DNA of 64,000 nt from Acephala macrosclerotiorum (taxonomy: Eukaryota; Ascomycota; Leotiomycetes; Helotiales; Mollisiaceae), in the NCBI GenBank assembly GCA_014904845.1, contig MU119339.1, positions 62,001 through 126,000 on the forward strand, in the 5' to 3' direction. The notes under the pieces are model-generated. The model did no database searches, had not been told where the DNA came from, and saw only the letters and a program-made list of their open reading frames with translations. A program made the position numbers and the translations under genes. Position 1 is the stretch's first letter, and every line of letters starts with the position of its first letter. Positions 44,777 to 58,248 of this stretch are shown here, piece after piece.

Positions 44777-47700
44777 CTACCTCTCGTCTTCCTGATCCTT
44801 TCCCTTCTCACTCCTAACCCTTTTTCCCCTCCCTCTCGCTTCTCCATCTTCTTCGTCATCCTCCTCATCCACATCTTCCCTTCCCCCTCTCCCACTCCTC
44901 CCACAATCAACACCATGTTTCTCCCTCCTATGACTCCTCAAATTATCACTCCGCGTAAACGTACTCTTACAACCCGAGATTTTGCATTTATAGATTTTGC
45001 GTTTTGATTCAGAGGGGTGTTGGGTTCGTTTGTGGCGCCGGAGATTGGAGGCGAACCATTTTTCGTCGCCGGTGGGGATGTAGCCGCAGTGGCAGCGGAG
45101 GGCTGAGGAAGAGGAGGAGTTCGGCGTGGACTTGAAGCTGCTGTTCGGTGTCGGTATGGGTGATGGTTGGACTTGGGGTTGAGGTGGTGGAGGGAATGGT
45201 GAGGGGTGGGCTGGGCTTGAGGAGATTGGTGTTGGGTGAGGTGTTGGTGGAATGTTTGGATTTGAGCTTGACGTTGTAGAGGCGGCTCGGTCGTGAGAGG
45301 GTGGTATCGCGAAAGGCAAGAGGTGACTCTGGTTCGAAGTTGGAAGAGACATTGGTTGTGGTGGGATACTCGCAATTGGGACACTAAGGGTGTTGAAGCT
45401 GGCATGATGATGACTGGTTGAAGCTTGGCTCAGAATTTCATCCAGATCCCGAGCAAGTGCTGTGGCTGAAGCATCACCTTTTTGGCCAGGTTCGCAGTCA
45501 AGATTGAGCAGCATATCTTCGTCGAATAGATATTGCTCCTGAATATGAGATTGATGGGCTCCATAGTCGTTGTTGTAGTTCTCTTCGGGAAGTAAGCGCT
45601 TGATTTCTGCTATGTCTCTTATGTGGTATGCGGTTCGAGGGTTCTTGCTTCGAGATTCTTCTGCATAGAGAATATCGCAGAGATTGGCTACATGATTCGC
45701 GAATCTGCCGTATGCTGCGTCTGATTGAGAAGCAAGCTGATTCAATTAGCATTTGATTTCACGATGAACTTATATTGGACTCACCTTGCCAGCGAAGATC
45801 AAGTCCAGCTCCAAGCTTCGAACACTGGTTATTTGACCCTGCATGAGCCGTCTTTCCACGCTTACGACATCCTCGATAAAGCCCTCTATCCCCGACTTCT
45901 TGATCAGTTCGTCGATGACCTGAGTCTTGGCCTTTCGTTCAAAGCTTGCTTGCATGAAGTCAAAGCCGCGATTTAAGGGATCTTCCAAGTCGTCATTGCT
46001 TCCTAGTGATTCGAAAACTACTGAGTGTTAGCAATCTTTCATGCGAGGAATATATTTTCAACTTGCCATCCAGAAAGTGCTTGCAGCTTTCAAATAACAG
46101 TCTCTGCTTCTCAGGAGCTGCACCAACTTTAGACAAGCCGCTGATGCTGGCAGCATCAAGTGGTTGCCAAACAGCCTGAGCAATCTGCAGATATAGCTGC
46201 TGTTGTCTTTCTGATGGCAACTCCTGCACCCATGTCAAAGAATCCTGGAACCAAGCCTCGGTTTCCACTTTCGCTTCGTCCTGGTCTACTGCAATTGCCA
46301 AAGCAAAAGCAATGTGCATAAACGCGAAGACTTGTATGATTGCGGTCGGATTTCGGCCTTCCAGAATTCCTTGCAACACATCCAGTCCAAGGGAGACCAG
46401 TGATGTCCTCGACATTGCCAACAGTTCTTGGGTAATGGAGGTGCTTGGAAGCTCTTTCAAAGCAGCCTTCGTGTGATCGATGTGTTCATCAAGGACTTCA
46501 GAGAAAGATTGCACTAAGTCCGAAGCATTACGCCAATGTGGAGAGACTGGCTTAGGTCGTTCCGAGATGGGACACCTGCTGGCGGAGTGTGTTGTACTCG
46601 AGCTATTTGACCTACTCACAGTCACATCCTGTGCCATAACAGATGGGATTGATGGCATTGACATAGGCCCCGACAAAACGGCACCGCTGATCCAGTCCTG
46701 AGAGATCTGTCCAATCTCACGCTTCTTCCCTTTATCTCTTATGCTCCCACTCATGCTCCCAAATGGCGCAAGGCCAGTGATCGAATAGTCCCAAGCAGAT
46801 GGTGCCGTATATGAGGTGGCACTCGTATAACCAGAGTCCACGGTGGAGAATGTGTTTCCGGTCTCGTCGCTGTCAGTGGGAGATATTTCCAGCGAGCTGT
46901 AGTCGAATCCACCAGAAGCACTCAGGGGGGATATAACCGTGGCTGATAGAGGAGGGTCATTCCAATTCGAACCATTCGACTGAAAGCTTTGCGTTGGCTT
47001 CGCATGTGGTGCATGTGGACTGGAAGATGAGCAAGAGGTATCTAATGAAAGCCTTGGTGGCCTGGGGGACTCGGTCTGTGGCTTTGTCGTCGATAACGTT
47101 GAATCATCCCATTCTTCGAAATATAGATTATCAGCCCAATTCTCGGACCCTACACCGAGTTCCACCGGACACTCCGTTCCCATCATCTCCGATACATAGC
47201 TGTCAGCAGCAAGTTCATGAGATGCAGCACTGAAGTCAGCAGGCATTTCGCGAACCACGCAGTCGTCTGGGAGTTCCTGGGCGTGCTGATACCGATCAAA
47301 GTCCATCGGACTGTGGAAGTCTGCATGCTCTGAGATGTTGGAAAGGTCCTTTCCATTTCTGAAGACATCGGGATCATACGTTCGATGCGGTCTAGCTCCA
47401 AGCTTTGAGAAGATTTTCTTTGCGACGGATGAAATGCGTTCTGTCCTGGAAGGAGCTCCTTGACATCGTCGGCACTTGAAATTTCCCACCCGTTCCGGCT
47501 TCTGACAATGGAAGCACCAGTACAGCCCTTTCGAGAGATGAGGGCAATTGTACACGTGCTTTAACATTTCCTCCTGGGACTTGAACACCTCTCGGCACCA
47601 CAGTAGAGGACAGGTCCGTCGTTCGTCGTCGGTGATTGATTCATCGGTATATTTGCGAGTGTACGCTACCCAGGCTAAGAAGCGAAGATGTGATGACTTG

Positions 47701-47940
47701 TGCTTTGGAAAGTTGCGCGTCCTGAACAGATATTAGTGATCTATATTTGATGGCAATTGGCAAGCCTTACACGCAAGATTCGTGAACCTCATAATCCGAC
47801 GGATCAATATCTGAACAGGATGACCTCGCTGATGCGATTGTGTTGGCACGAGAAGGTCGTGGCACTTGTGGGACTTTGACCACACTAATTTCGTCGTCGC
47901 CGTTGGCGAACGAACGTTGGCTGCGACTCCGCTTGAACAT
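44777..47940 (-). CDS. Large C2H2 zinc-finger protein, four exons, predicted GC-AG intron
   Basis: Exons 47940-47771, 47721-46067, 46002-45785 and 45736-44777 give 1000 residues. The N-terminus has a finger-like segment at about 94-119 (TCPLLWCREVFKSQEEMLKH then VYNCPHL) and CFHCQKPERVGNFKCRRC. A long Ser/Pro-rich middle and a helical region (about 470-700) follow. Two C2H2 fingers near 900-960 (CHCGYIPTGDEKWFASNLRR then HKRTQH, and YKCKISGCKSTFTRSDNLRS then HRREKH) precede an acidic and basic tail (DEEDDEED, RGRGKR). It should be a nuclear DNA-binding regulator; targets are unknown. The second intron (46003-46066) starts GCAAGT instead of GT. Confidence 0.82.
46003..46066 (-). other. Predicted GC-AG intron of the C2H2 gene
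   Basis: Donor GCAAGT after GGATG, a GCTAAC branch-like site, and acceptor CACTAG. Removing 64 nt restores frame across LDG-SNDDLEDPLNRGF. No GT donor nearby does so. Confidence 0.65.
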
Positions 47941-50131
47941 CGTGAAGTCCTTCGATCAAAACACGGGAATTGCTGTCGTCAATGTTTGGTGCCTTGCAAC
48001 GAACACTGGTGATTCAACCGGATGATGGCAAAAGAACTTCCCATATTGCCACGACACGGTATGTATAAGTCCTCGCGCTCGTGGAGGAGCACAGCGCAGT
48101 AGGACTCTTGAAGGACTTCGTTTTTCTCGAGGTGCAGCCTCACGCACGTGAATTGATGGTGGGGGCAGCAGGTAAGGCTCACCGAGTCGAGTCAATTTGC
48201 TAAGACTTCGTACTCTCACCTAAGAGGACAGACTACCGAAGCCTGTTGGTTCCGGATCGTAGCCTGGCCTATGAGTCTGCACATCTGTTGTGTTTTCGCG
48301 AGGTGTTGTCAGCTTCAAGGCCCAGTCCTGATGGTTGCCTTGTGGCGCCTCACCGACGCTCCCCTCGCAAGGCAGACTGCTAGGGCTGACCGATGCCAAC
48401 AAACCTGTCCACAACGAACATCTGTCGTCTGTCGTCTGTCGTCTGTCGGTAGTTGCATCGCCGAGTCTTGGGGGCCATGGCGGCATCAAGAGATAATGCA
48501 CTGAGACTGAAGCATCTCATCCGGACAGTTCTCTGTCTTCACCAGATTCTGCGTCCCCAGGACTCCGAAGCGTCGACGGACTTTGAGAAACTGTAGAAAG
48601 TCGGTCTTGAAAGAGATGCGAACATTATTGCTAGGACTGTGGCCGTGATAACAATAATCGGACGATGTCGATTGAGCTGGCCCCATTCTGAGGTTGATTG
48701 TTCGTGCTGCAAGCAGCGAGATGAGCCATCTCGAGCTCATCCTTTGAAGGAGGAGACTGATGGCATAGATATACCAGTGGATCATCACCGTGTATTACAT
48801 TCCCTATTATTAGAGTATTCCTCGACTCTATTTCTGTATCCATTCTCAAGCCCATCTTGTCTCAAGATCTCCTCGGGAGGCAAACTTGCGGCCCTCATTG
48901 AAATAAATGCACCTCTCAGAGTTGAAGCTTCTGCCATCGGATCGCAACTTCCAGGACTCTCCAAGGATTCGGTGTCTGAAGGCTGCAGGACTCGGTGAAG
49001 GAGGGTTGTGAGTGGCTGTGAGTGGTTTGTGATGCAGCGCGAGGCAGCGAATGGTTTGCGATCAGAAAGTGGTGGGGACGAAGCGAGAAGACTGGTTGTG
49101 GGGTCCAGAAGGTAATTGAGAAGCACAACAGAATGAGGCCTCTGGAAACAAGGGGAATATGATCATAAAACCTGTTCTGGATCGAGCAAACTAGGAAAGA
49201 GAAGCGGCTTGAGAGGGAAAGTCCGAAGAGATCACAAGGAAAGACACGTGCTTTACACGTGACTGAGACGCCTCTGATGTGAGTGGTGGAGTCTGTTCCC
49301 TGGAAAGGAGAGGGTGGTTTTTTGTTGCACATCGCAAAACCTGCCCAACTTCCCAAGCCAACCAAATGCCCTCATGATGCAGGGGTCTAGAACAACCTCT
49401 ATATCCAACCTCAATATCACCCCTCCCAACCTCCTCCATATGAAAGATGAAGATAACTAAATCCTCCCTCAAACCCAAATGTCGTCAAACACTCGTACCA
49501 ACTATCCATCATCCCTAAAGGTAACAAGACTCTTCTGAGTCTCAAACTCACGCTCGCTCACAACATGGCGGACCCTCCTAGAATACCTCCTCCACTTCAA
49601 TCACCGACACAACTTACTAACACTTCCTCACGAACTGTCATCCTCCCCGATGGACGCGCACTTAACTATGCAATCCACGGAAAACCGCTTTTCCCTGAAT
49701 CAAATGTGCTCATCATACTCCATCTCAACGACTTCCTAGCTGGGCCGAGGAAATTTCTCGATTTAGAATTCGGAGGTGCGGTGGGGATAACTAGCAACAA
49801 ATGTCTGTCACATGTGCAAATTGGGAGCTCGAGTTCGTGGGTATATGGTCAGAATTAGGGGCAAGTTCTAAATCAAACCCATCCATCCATGAAGCTCATC
49901 ACCAAAGAAAGTCGTAAACACGCATGACGAAAAATCAAACGAATGAGGCGGGAACCCGAAACCATGCGGGATTGGGACCAGAGAACGCAAGAACATCACG
50001 CAAACCAAGACTCGCATCAAAATAGAAACTATCACATCTCCATACCATCTTCACCAATGAAAATCTACCAGTCCATATGCTCCAGTGACCTACCTCATCT
50101 TGTCCATTTTATAAGACTCAAGAGAGTGAAA
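47941..50131. other. Intergenic region left of the amine oxidase gene, with a hydrolase-like scrap
   Basis: Contains the heptamer repeat at 48422 and many short ORFs without motifs. The plus ORF 49565-49858 (97 residues) has RTVILPDGRALNYAIHGKP, which resembles the N-terminal strands of alpha/beta-hydrolases, but it ends before any catalytic motif and is at best a relic. Confidence 0.4.
48422..48449. repeat. Heptanucleotide tandem repeat, four copies
   Basis: CTGTCGT repeated four times with one change in the last unit, in the intergenic region upstream of the C2H2 gene. Confidence 0.8.
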
Positions 50132-51835
50132 TCAAGGACTCACGGAGCGAAGATTTGTGTCTTGGCCATCCCAAGTCATGCCAAACACACCAAGTAGATT
50201 CCGAGCAGCGATCTCTCCAGTCTCAAAGGCGCCGTGCACACATCCATTGCCCATCTCGATGCAATGCTCTCCGGCAAACTGAAGTCGAAGGTCCCTGTGC
50301 TCGTCCAGAGCATCCACGAGAATGCCAGGCTCGTCGCCCTTCTTTTCGACAGAATAAGAACCGAAGCCAGCGAGTGGGTCAGAGGTCCAGGCCGTAGTCT
50401 CGAGATGACTGTAGGGTGGAAGGTCCTTATATGGCTCCGTGCGCATTAGCTTGAAGAGAGGCTCGAAGAATGCATATACTTCTGCCTTACCATTCGGTGT
50501 CTGGTACAGAGCTTCAATGCGTTGGGTCAACGGCTCAGCGATTTGGATGCAGAGTTCTGTTTTGCCGGACATGATCCAGAGATTGCTAGTGACGGTGGCA
50601 TAAGATAGGATGCTGGATTCATCGATAGGCGTTCCTGGGGCGAGTGGGGTTGGATAGTAGATGAATTGATCGTTATCCTTGGGCCAGAAAACTTCTTCAA
50701 ACTCGATGAACACTTTGCCGAGGGCACCATAGGAGAAGGCCTTGATACCGGATTGGATTGATGCTGGCATTGGAGGCGAGAAGTTGATCATATCTCGGCG
50801 GAGACAGCCAAGAGGGACGGTTACAATCACAGCATCTCCAGTATAGCGGTGGCCGGATTGAGTTGTGACGACGCTAGAGTTGTCAGAATAGCCCCATTGG
50901 ATGTCTGTAACGACCTCGCCCATCTTGATCATGTTGGGATTCTTCAGAAGTGGCTTGGCAGTCCAGTCAACAATCTTGTCGTAGCCACCTTTCATGTAGA
51001 GATTTCGCTCCGTCATGAAGTAGCTGAGATGCTTGGCAGAAGCCTCTTCGATGCTGGTACCGATCCACAGTTCCACTTCCCTAGTAGCTTGCGGTGCCCA
51101 CTTGCGTTCGGAGGCCGTGATGAGCGGATGATTCTGGACGAACTCGTCGACGAAGTCCTTGACGGTTCGGTCTGGTGCACCGGGGTTTTCGTCGTAGTAC
51201 CACTCAATGTAATCGGCAAACTCATCAGCAACCTTCTTCGCTTTGAACTGAGCTCCAGCTCGGCCATCTCGAGTGTAGTACAAAGGAGTTCCGTCATCGT
51301 AGTAGTACTCGATCGATAGCTTGGGAATCAGTTGGACCAGCTTGTTCTGAGAAGTTTCATGCATCCACGCAGCACCTAGATAGAGAATGTGAGCATAACC
51401 TTGCCGAGGAGAGGGTAAACAACCCACATTGTGTGGTCAAGCACATGGCACGTGCCCAACCACCCACAATTGAAGATATTGTCTTTTCTAGGTAAATTTA
51501 CCAATGTCTCTGGCGGCCTTTCCATTCTTACGACTGGTGAAGATCCGACCACCGATGCGATCTGCTCTTCCTTCCAGAATGGTGACGGCGATGCCGTGGC
51601 GCTGTAGAACCGATGCGGCGCGCAGTCCTGAGATACCTGCGCCGATGACAACGACATGCGGCTGCTTCTTAGGCAGGGTGAGGTTGGACTTTTCAAGTGA
51701 GCCGTTGAGAGCGGAGATCACGGCAGCACGCGCGTTGGACATCTGAGTGTCCGAAATAATTCCGTTTTGATTTTGATGACGGTTTATTTCGTTTTGATTT
51801 AAAGCGCCAGGAAGAAATGTGGATAGAATTGACAT
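50132..51835 (-). CDS. Flavin amine oxidase (polyamine oxidase-like), two exons
   Basis: Exons 51835-51502 and 51375-50132 give 525 residues. The FAD-binding GxGxxG is HVVVIGAGISGLRAAS at about 60-75, with Glu88 in TILEGR and RIGGRIFT after it. The intron (51376-51501) joins KAARDIG to AAWMHETSQNKL. Later family blocks are VIVTVPLGCLRRDMINFSPP, KVFIEFEEVFWP, GFGSYSV and the C-terminal FAD contact LQFAGEHCIEMGNGCVHGAF. These enzymes oxidise polyamines or related amines and release hydrogen peroxide. The substrate cannot be set from sequence alone. No PTS1 is present at the C-terminus (SVSP). It is divergently arranged with the MFS gene at 53392. Confidence 0.85.
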
Positions 51836-53391
51836 ACTGACTCAACATCTGCGTAGGAGTGGAAGGTGCAAATCTAGAAGTGTAGGTATGAAATGGGTTC
51901 TAAGGGAGGTGCGAGAGGATAATCTCGACTTTGGTTATGACGTGTGAGACGTGATGAGAGCGGGTGGTAGCAATTGACTGTATTCTGGTAACAGGTGAAT
52001 CCAAAACTTGATGTGTTGGTGAAGAAGGAGGGAGGAGAGGAGGAAAGAGCGAGGTGAGGTTGATGATAAAATACGCTTAGCAGGCCAAGTCCAAGCCACT
52101 GCACGCCACCGATGGCTCAATCCACCTGCGGTCCACTCGCCAGGAACCACGAAGCACATGGGCGACTGAGACGACGCTCACCAATCTCAGCACCGCGATA
52201 AAAGCAGGGTCTTTCCCAGCGCTGAGGCCCGTCACTGGTGTACGGTGTATCGCCGGCTGCGGGGAAGCAATCGATGACGGTTCTGTTGGTTGGTTGCGTT
52301 TCGTAACCCTATCTGCTATCTGCTGCAGCCATCCTATCGCTGCCCGTTCGCTGGCCAGTCGATTTGGGGAGGTCCACGCGTGGGCGACGTGGGTGGAAAG
52401 GAGCCTCTTTGGCTTGCAGGTAAACTGCAGTGGCCCGGAACCGGTGCATTCAAAGGAGGAAGGTGAGATTACACTGCGATAGAGCACCGTCACCTGAGCA
52501 GCGCCCGCAGCAAAGATGTCTGCTTCTGAATCGCTGCATACTCTTGGTCTTGATGACGGCGCACCGCATTCGAAGCGCCTCTCATATGGTGTTTCCGAGA
52601 ATATGGATGTTCACCGGAGCCGAAGGGAGCAAGGGATGAGAAAAGTCCGAGAAATTGAAGGACACTAAAGGTGTCTACTAGTACAGTCATCTCGAGTCGG
52701 GTTTGCCGACACTCACAAGCGTCAGTTGCTGCCGCTTCCTCCCATACAAGCTTTCGAACCCCTCCATCACCATGCAAACCAACCTCTCCACAGCGACAGG
52801 CTTCAGCGTGTACATACCTTTTTAGGTCTTACAACCGTCGCTTTACGCGTCGCTCTCCCTGCTACCGTGCAACCCTTAGGGCATCCTCTCCTGCTTCCCT
52901 AAAAAAGATGTACGGCAGTCCGGCATCTTGATAGGATAACTCCCCAGCAGCTCACCAACTCTCAGCCGTCACCCAGGCCCTGCTCCAATGATGTTTGTCT
53001 CCACTGTCAAACGCTCTGTCCGAGATCTGCGGAGCTTATCATCTGGGCCTAGGATCGTCTAGCTGGGCAGCATCTGTTCCTAATGAGGTATGATGCCCCG
53101 TAAGCTCTTATCTTCTTTTGCTACCTTCAAGAATGCAGCAGAGCATGTAATATTTCTTCCTTTCTTTCCTCGAGTCCTTCAAGGCATTCTTCTCAGCAAT
53201 CATGTTCCGGTGAGATTCTGCAACAGCCTCTAGCGATTGCTCTGCAGTACGTATCGGCAGCCTACATTCGGCCCTAATTGTCACCAAGTCGCACAGAAAA
53301 TTTCTGCGCGAAAATTCCTTTCGCCTTGCACGACACAGCAGAGTTGTTTTGCACCTGCTTGAGGGGAAAGTTAGACAAAGGAAGTCAAAAG
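51836..53391. other. Shared upstream region of the amine oxidase and MFS genes
   Basis: About 1.55 kb between divergent starts, hence probably two promoters. Only short ORFs are seen and I identified no specific operator. Confidence 0.45.
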
Positions 53392-55137
53392 ATGGAAGAA
53401 GAATGGTTGCCCGGCACTTCGAGGCTGATCGAAGAAGCAGCCCAAAATGCGTCCTCACATCTTCAACGCCATGGCGATATCGTCCTCTCTCCTCAGCCTA
53501 CAACCTCTCCTAACGATCCGCTCAATTGGTCCCTGCCTCGAAAATACTGGCATGCTTTCTTGCTCTGTTTCATCACAGGCTTGACCGCTGCGACTTCCAA
53601 CGATGCGGGGTCGGCGCAAGACGGGATGAATACGGATTATGGGATTTCATACAATGCCATGAATACTGGCGCGGGCGTGTTGTTCATCGGCATAGGATAT
53701 TGGACTCTATTGATTTCGCCTGCGGCATGGCTATATGGGAGGAGAATCACTTACCTGGTCTGCTTGATATTGGGAGTCGTTGGGGCAATCTGGATGGCTC
53801 GTGTCCAATCAACTGAGGACTCAATCTGGAATCAGCTTTTCGTCGGAGCATCTGAGGCTTGTGCGGAAGCCAATGTCCAACTTTCTCTGTCCGAGATCTT
53901 CTTCCAGCACCAGAGAGGATCCGTGATTGGAATTTATGTATTGGCTACCAGTATTGGGACCTACCTTGGACCTCTGATTGCCGGATTTATCGCAGACAGG
54001 CTGAGCTGGAGATGGATTGGATGGATGTCAGTTATTATTTCAACCTGCACTATCGCTGTAGTGTACTTCACGCTCGAGGAAACTTTATTCGACCGCTCGG
54101 CCTACGATGGACCAGTCATTGATGGCGTGCAAGAAACACGGGAAGACAACTCTTCGGAGAATGAGAAGAAAGTTTCGAAGGACCTCAAACATTCTGCTTC
54201 AGACCCAAATGTTGAGTCTCAAGTCGAGAAAAAGAAGACCTACTGGCAACGTATTCAGCTCATAACTCTTGCGCCTAATGTGGTTGGTACAGGCTTCAAG
54301 CAATACTTGGCTCGTCTCCTCCACACTCTCCGAGTCTTCACATTCCCGGCAGTCATCTACTCCGGTATCCAATGGGGTGCTCAAGACGCCTGGCTAACCT
54401 TCTACCTCACTTTGGAACAAGATAATTGGTACGGTAAGTGTCAATTCCTCAGATTCTCTCGTGAGCGCTGTCTCTGGAGTGGTTCCTTCTCATGCACTCT
54501 TCTGCGCTAGACGTCCACTACTCTCAAACCATATAAAAACAATTTACTGACTCTCTGAATAGGCCCACCATGGAACTATTCTGACGTCGGTTCTGGCCTC
54601 ATGAATATCCCCACCTTGATCGGAGCCGTCATCGGTTGTTTCTGGGGTGGCTACCTCTCCGATCGATTCGTAATCTGGATGGCAGAACGCAGAAACGGAA
54701 TTCGAGAAGCTGAGGACAGATTGTGGATGATGTATCCCTGCGCCATCATCAGTCCCGCTGGCATGCTCATCTTCGGAATCGGCACCGCATACGGCTGGTC
54801 CTGGCCACCCTGCTACGTCGGACTCGGCCTCATCGGTTTCGGATGGGGCTGCGCTGGTGATCTTTCCATGTCATATCTCATGGATGCCTACCCTGAAATG
54901 GTTCTCGAGGGCATGGTGGGAGTGAGTGTTATCAACAACTCGTTGGCGATGATTTTTACCTTCACTGCTAGTGATTGGTTGGATGCTAGTGGAGTACGTG
55001 ATTGCTTTATTGCGATTGCGGTGTTGGATTTCTTTTTTGTGATGTTGACAGTTCCAATGATGATTTATGGGAAGCAGTGTCGAAGGTGGACGCTGGGTCG
55101 TTACAAGGAGTTTGTGAGGATTCGAGATACCCTCTGA
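53392..55137 (+). CDS. MFS transporter, DHA1-like, two exons
   Basis: Exons 53392-54433 and 54563-55137 give 538 residues. I start at the ATG at 53392 (MEEEWLPGTSRL), since the upstream in-frame codons lack support. The fungal DHA1 signature DPLNWS precedes the first helix. Motifs include LYGRRITYLV after helix 2, GIYVLATSIGTYLGPLIAGF in helix 5, a charged central loop (about 240-310), and GCFWGGYLSDRFV in the second half. About 12 membrane helices are expected, in the plasma membrane. Relatives export drugs or move small cations and polyamines. The divergent amine oxidase makes an amine substrate worth considering, but this is inference. Confidence 0.87.
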
Positions 55138-55974
55138 CATTCGGTCTCTGTCGTTTATGACTTGCTCATGTGGAATACTTTCGCTTCCTATCTCTACAAT
55201 GAATATCTTGTGCAATATGATCAATGCGTCCAGTTATCTCTTGGATCTCGCCAATATTAGGCCTTGTCTACTAGTTCCATAAAGCTTGTAAGGTAGTTCT
55301 AACTCTTTTTTTACTATCGAAGTCATTTCTCGAGACCCTCGTGACAACTTGTTGAGTCTTCCTTCCCAGTGATAGCAAAAGACAGGAATATGAAAAGCAT
55401 GTATTGTTAAACATAGGGAAGTTCAATCGTAACTGGAGCAAACAAATAGGGATAAAAATCCTCGGTATACTACCCAAAGGAAATCCTCATCTCCGACACA
55501 TCAGGCAACCAGGTCCGCCTATTCGCACTTTTCCGTCCAATGGTACCCGTGTTCCGAGTCCAATATCCCCTGCTGTGCCTCATCGGTAGCGGAGTAACAC
55601 CAAGCCCGTGTATAATTTGAATGTAACACTTCTCAACGCAGTAATGAGGACTCGAGAACTTCGAGTTATTGAAAGAGATTTGGACAGGAGTAGGCTGAAT
55701 CACGGACGTTTTGCGAACAGACTCTGGGGTGAAAGTTTGCTGAAGAGTCGAGACAGCGGACGCCATAAGCTAGAACGCAACCTTAAATTAGTGGACTTTA
55801 CTGAAGAAAGCCTCAAAAAAGAAATCCGCCGCCCAGCCCAACCGCCGTCGCTCATTATTCAGGGGTGTCGCTCGACCTGGCCTTGCCCAGAAGCTGTCGA
55901 GTTCCTGTCGCGAACCTCACTCGCATCCGACATCTCATCCATGGCAATGTCATGACCAAAAAACGCAACCTCCT
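55138..55974. other. Intergenic between the MFS and GT90 genes
   Basis: No gene supported. The right half is the presumed promoter of the GT90 gene; an out-of-frame ATG at about 55951 lies just before its start. Confidence 0.45.
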
Positions 55975-58134
55975 ATGCTGCCCCAACGCATACTCAGGCT
56001 CCTGCCATTCTCGGCCTGTATCCTCACCCTCCTCGTCCTCGGCTTCACCCTCTACGGTCCCGACGTCCAGCCTGTCCATCTCGCAGATCTCCAAGATCTA
56101 GTTCCCTGGTTCTCGTCTCTGAAAGAAGATGCGGCGCCCTTAGATCCCCTTCCTAACACGAACGAAGATCCGCATCCCATTATCGAATTACTGCAGAAAG
56201 CGGAAGCGGAATTCAATGCTTTTCTCGAGAAGCAGACGTTCGATTTGGAGAATGCGGCGAAACGGTATAGGGAGAGGAGGGGACGACACCCGCCGCCTGG
56301 GTTTGATAAGTGGTGGCAGTACGCAAAGGATAACAATGCGACGATAGTGGAGGATTTTTGGGATCAGATATATCATGATTTGAATCCATTATGGGCGCTT
56401 GATCCGAAGGATATGTTGGGGACGGTTCGAGGACATAATCGCTTGTTTAAGTTGAGGAATGGAAAGGTGACGCATGATACGGATCATTTCTGGATGCCGA
56501 TTTGGCAGGATTTGATTAATGATGTTGCGAAGGATTTGCCGGATATGGATTTGGCGATGAATACCATGGACGAGCCTAGGTTGTTTATTCCGTGGGAGGA
56601 TATGGCGGGTTATATGGAGAAGGCTGAGAAGCTTGGGAAGGGGGTTGACCATAATTTGGTCAGCAATAGCTTCTCTGGTACGCCGCGGCTCCCACGCCAA
56701 TACAATGACAATGCCTAACATCTCACAGCTTTCACTGAAGCCGCCCCCGAGTTCGTTCCTGAAGGATACCCCTGGGACGGCACCCAACCAATCTGGCCCC
56801 GCGCGGCCTCCGCCTGCCCTCCAGACAGTCCTGCTCGCCAGGTCTCGGTACAGACCGACTTCTCGCAACCTCCAAATCTCACTACAACCCACATCTCCCC
56901 ACATACCAACCCCGCGGGCTACGTATCGAACTACACCCTCAGTACCTCCATCTGCCACCAACCCGATATCCAAGGCCTCCATGGATTCTTCATTGAATCT
57001 ATATCCGCCTCCACCGGCCCCATTCTCTTTCCCCTCTTCGGCTCCTCAAAGCTTCTACAGAACAGCGAAATCTTACTCCCTGCGGCTATGTACTACAAAG
57101 GTGATTCTCGGTTTACAATAGAATCTTCTCCCGTTCCTTGGGCAGAGAAGACGTCTTCGCTCGTCTGGCGGGGTCTTGCTAGTGGTGGCAGGAACAAGGA
57201 GAATAACTGGAAGGGCTTTCACAGGCACCGTCTGGTCTCGATGCTAAACGGCACCCAAGCGCTCACGATGCCCAATTCCTCCCAATTCATCGACATCGAA
57301 TCTCTCCCCCTAGACCATTTCCACCTCCAATCCTGGGAAAAGAGCAACCTACCAAAGAACGTCGCCATGGGAAACTGGCTCAAAAATTTCGTCGACGTAG
57401 GACTCAACGACCTCGCCTGCTTCCCCCGCGAAGCGCCACCCCCAGAAGGCGTAACCTGCTTCTATACCGACTACCTATTCTCCCCCTCCTCCCACCTAAC
57501 CCTCGAACAGCAACACCACCACAAATACCTCGTCGACGTCGACGGTAACTCCTTCTCCGGCCGCTATCGCGATTTCCTCCGTTCCGGCTCCTTACCCATA
57601 AAAGCCACTCTATTCCGCGAATGGCACGACTCCCGTCTCGTCGCATGGAAACACTTCGTTCCTATGGATAACCGTTTTCTGGATATTTATGGGATTATGG
57701 AGTTCTTTTTAGGATATGAGGATCAGGATGCGAAGGGGAGGAAGGGAGGGAGCGATAGTTCTAGTCATTTTGATTTGGAGCATGAAGCGGAGGCGTTGGA
57801 GTTTGAGTTGCAGCCTCCGGATCCAAGTCCACCGCCGCCAGAGCCGCCGTTGGATTTGCCGCCTAATACTGCGGAATCGAGACGGAGGAGAAGTCTAGAT
57901 TTGGATTTGAGGAAGAGGGCGCCGAAAACGGAATCTTTGAACGCAACTTATACCCCGAATCGAGATCGTTTGGCAAAAAAGATAGCGTTAGAAGGGAGGG
58001 ATTGGGCGGCGAGAGTGTTGAGAGTGGAGGATATGAGGGTTTATACGTATAGGTTATTGTTGGAGTATGCGCGTGTTATGGACGAGAAAAGAGAGACCCT
58101 TGGATGGGTTGATGATTTGAAGGCGCAGAGGTGA
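55975..58134 (+). CDS. GT90 (CAP10-like) glycosyltransferase, two exons
   Basis: Exons 55975-56677 and 56729-58134 give 702 residues. A type II membrane anchor (FSACILTLLVLGFTLYG, about 12-28) is followed by a lumenal stem and the FDKWWQYAKDNN segment typical of the family N-terminal part. The catalytic part has AAMYYKGDSRF, KTSSLVWRGLASGG, HHHKYLVDVDGNSFSGRYRD, LIKATLFREWHDSRL-like text and HFVPMDNRF. GT90 enzymes add xylose, glucose or related sugars to glycans, in the Golgi for fungal capsule-type members. The acceptor here is unknown. The C-terminal part carries a Pro-rich insert (about 575-600) and a basic stretch. Confidence 0.88.
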
Positions 58135-58224
58135 GATAGGTGGATGGGAAGAAAGAAGATGGATGTTTTTATGGGAGCATAGGGAGTTTGGGAATAACGA
58201 GGAGGGATTTGTAACAATATGACA

Positions 58225-58248
58225 GATACCGATACCGATACCGATACC
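58225..58248. repeat. GATACC hexamer repeat, four copies
   Basis: Perfect (GATACC)4 about 90 nt after the GT90 stop codon, so probably in its 3' untranslated region. Confidence 0.85.
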
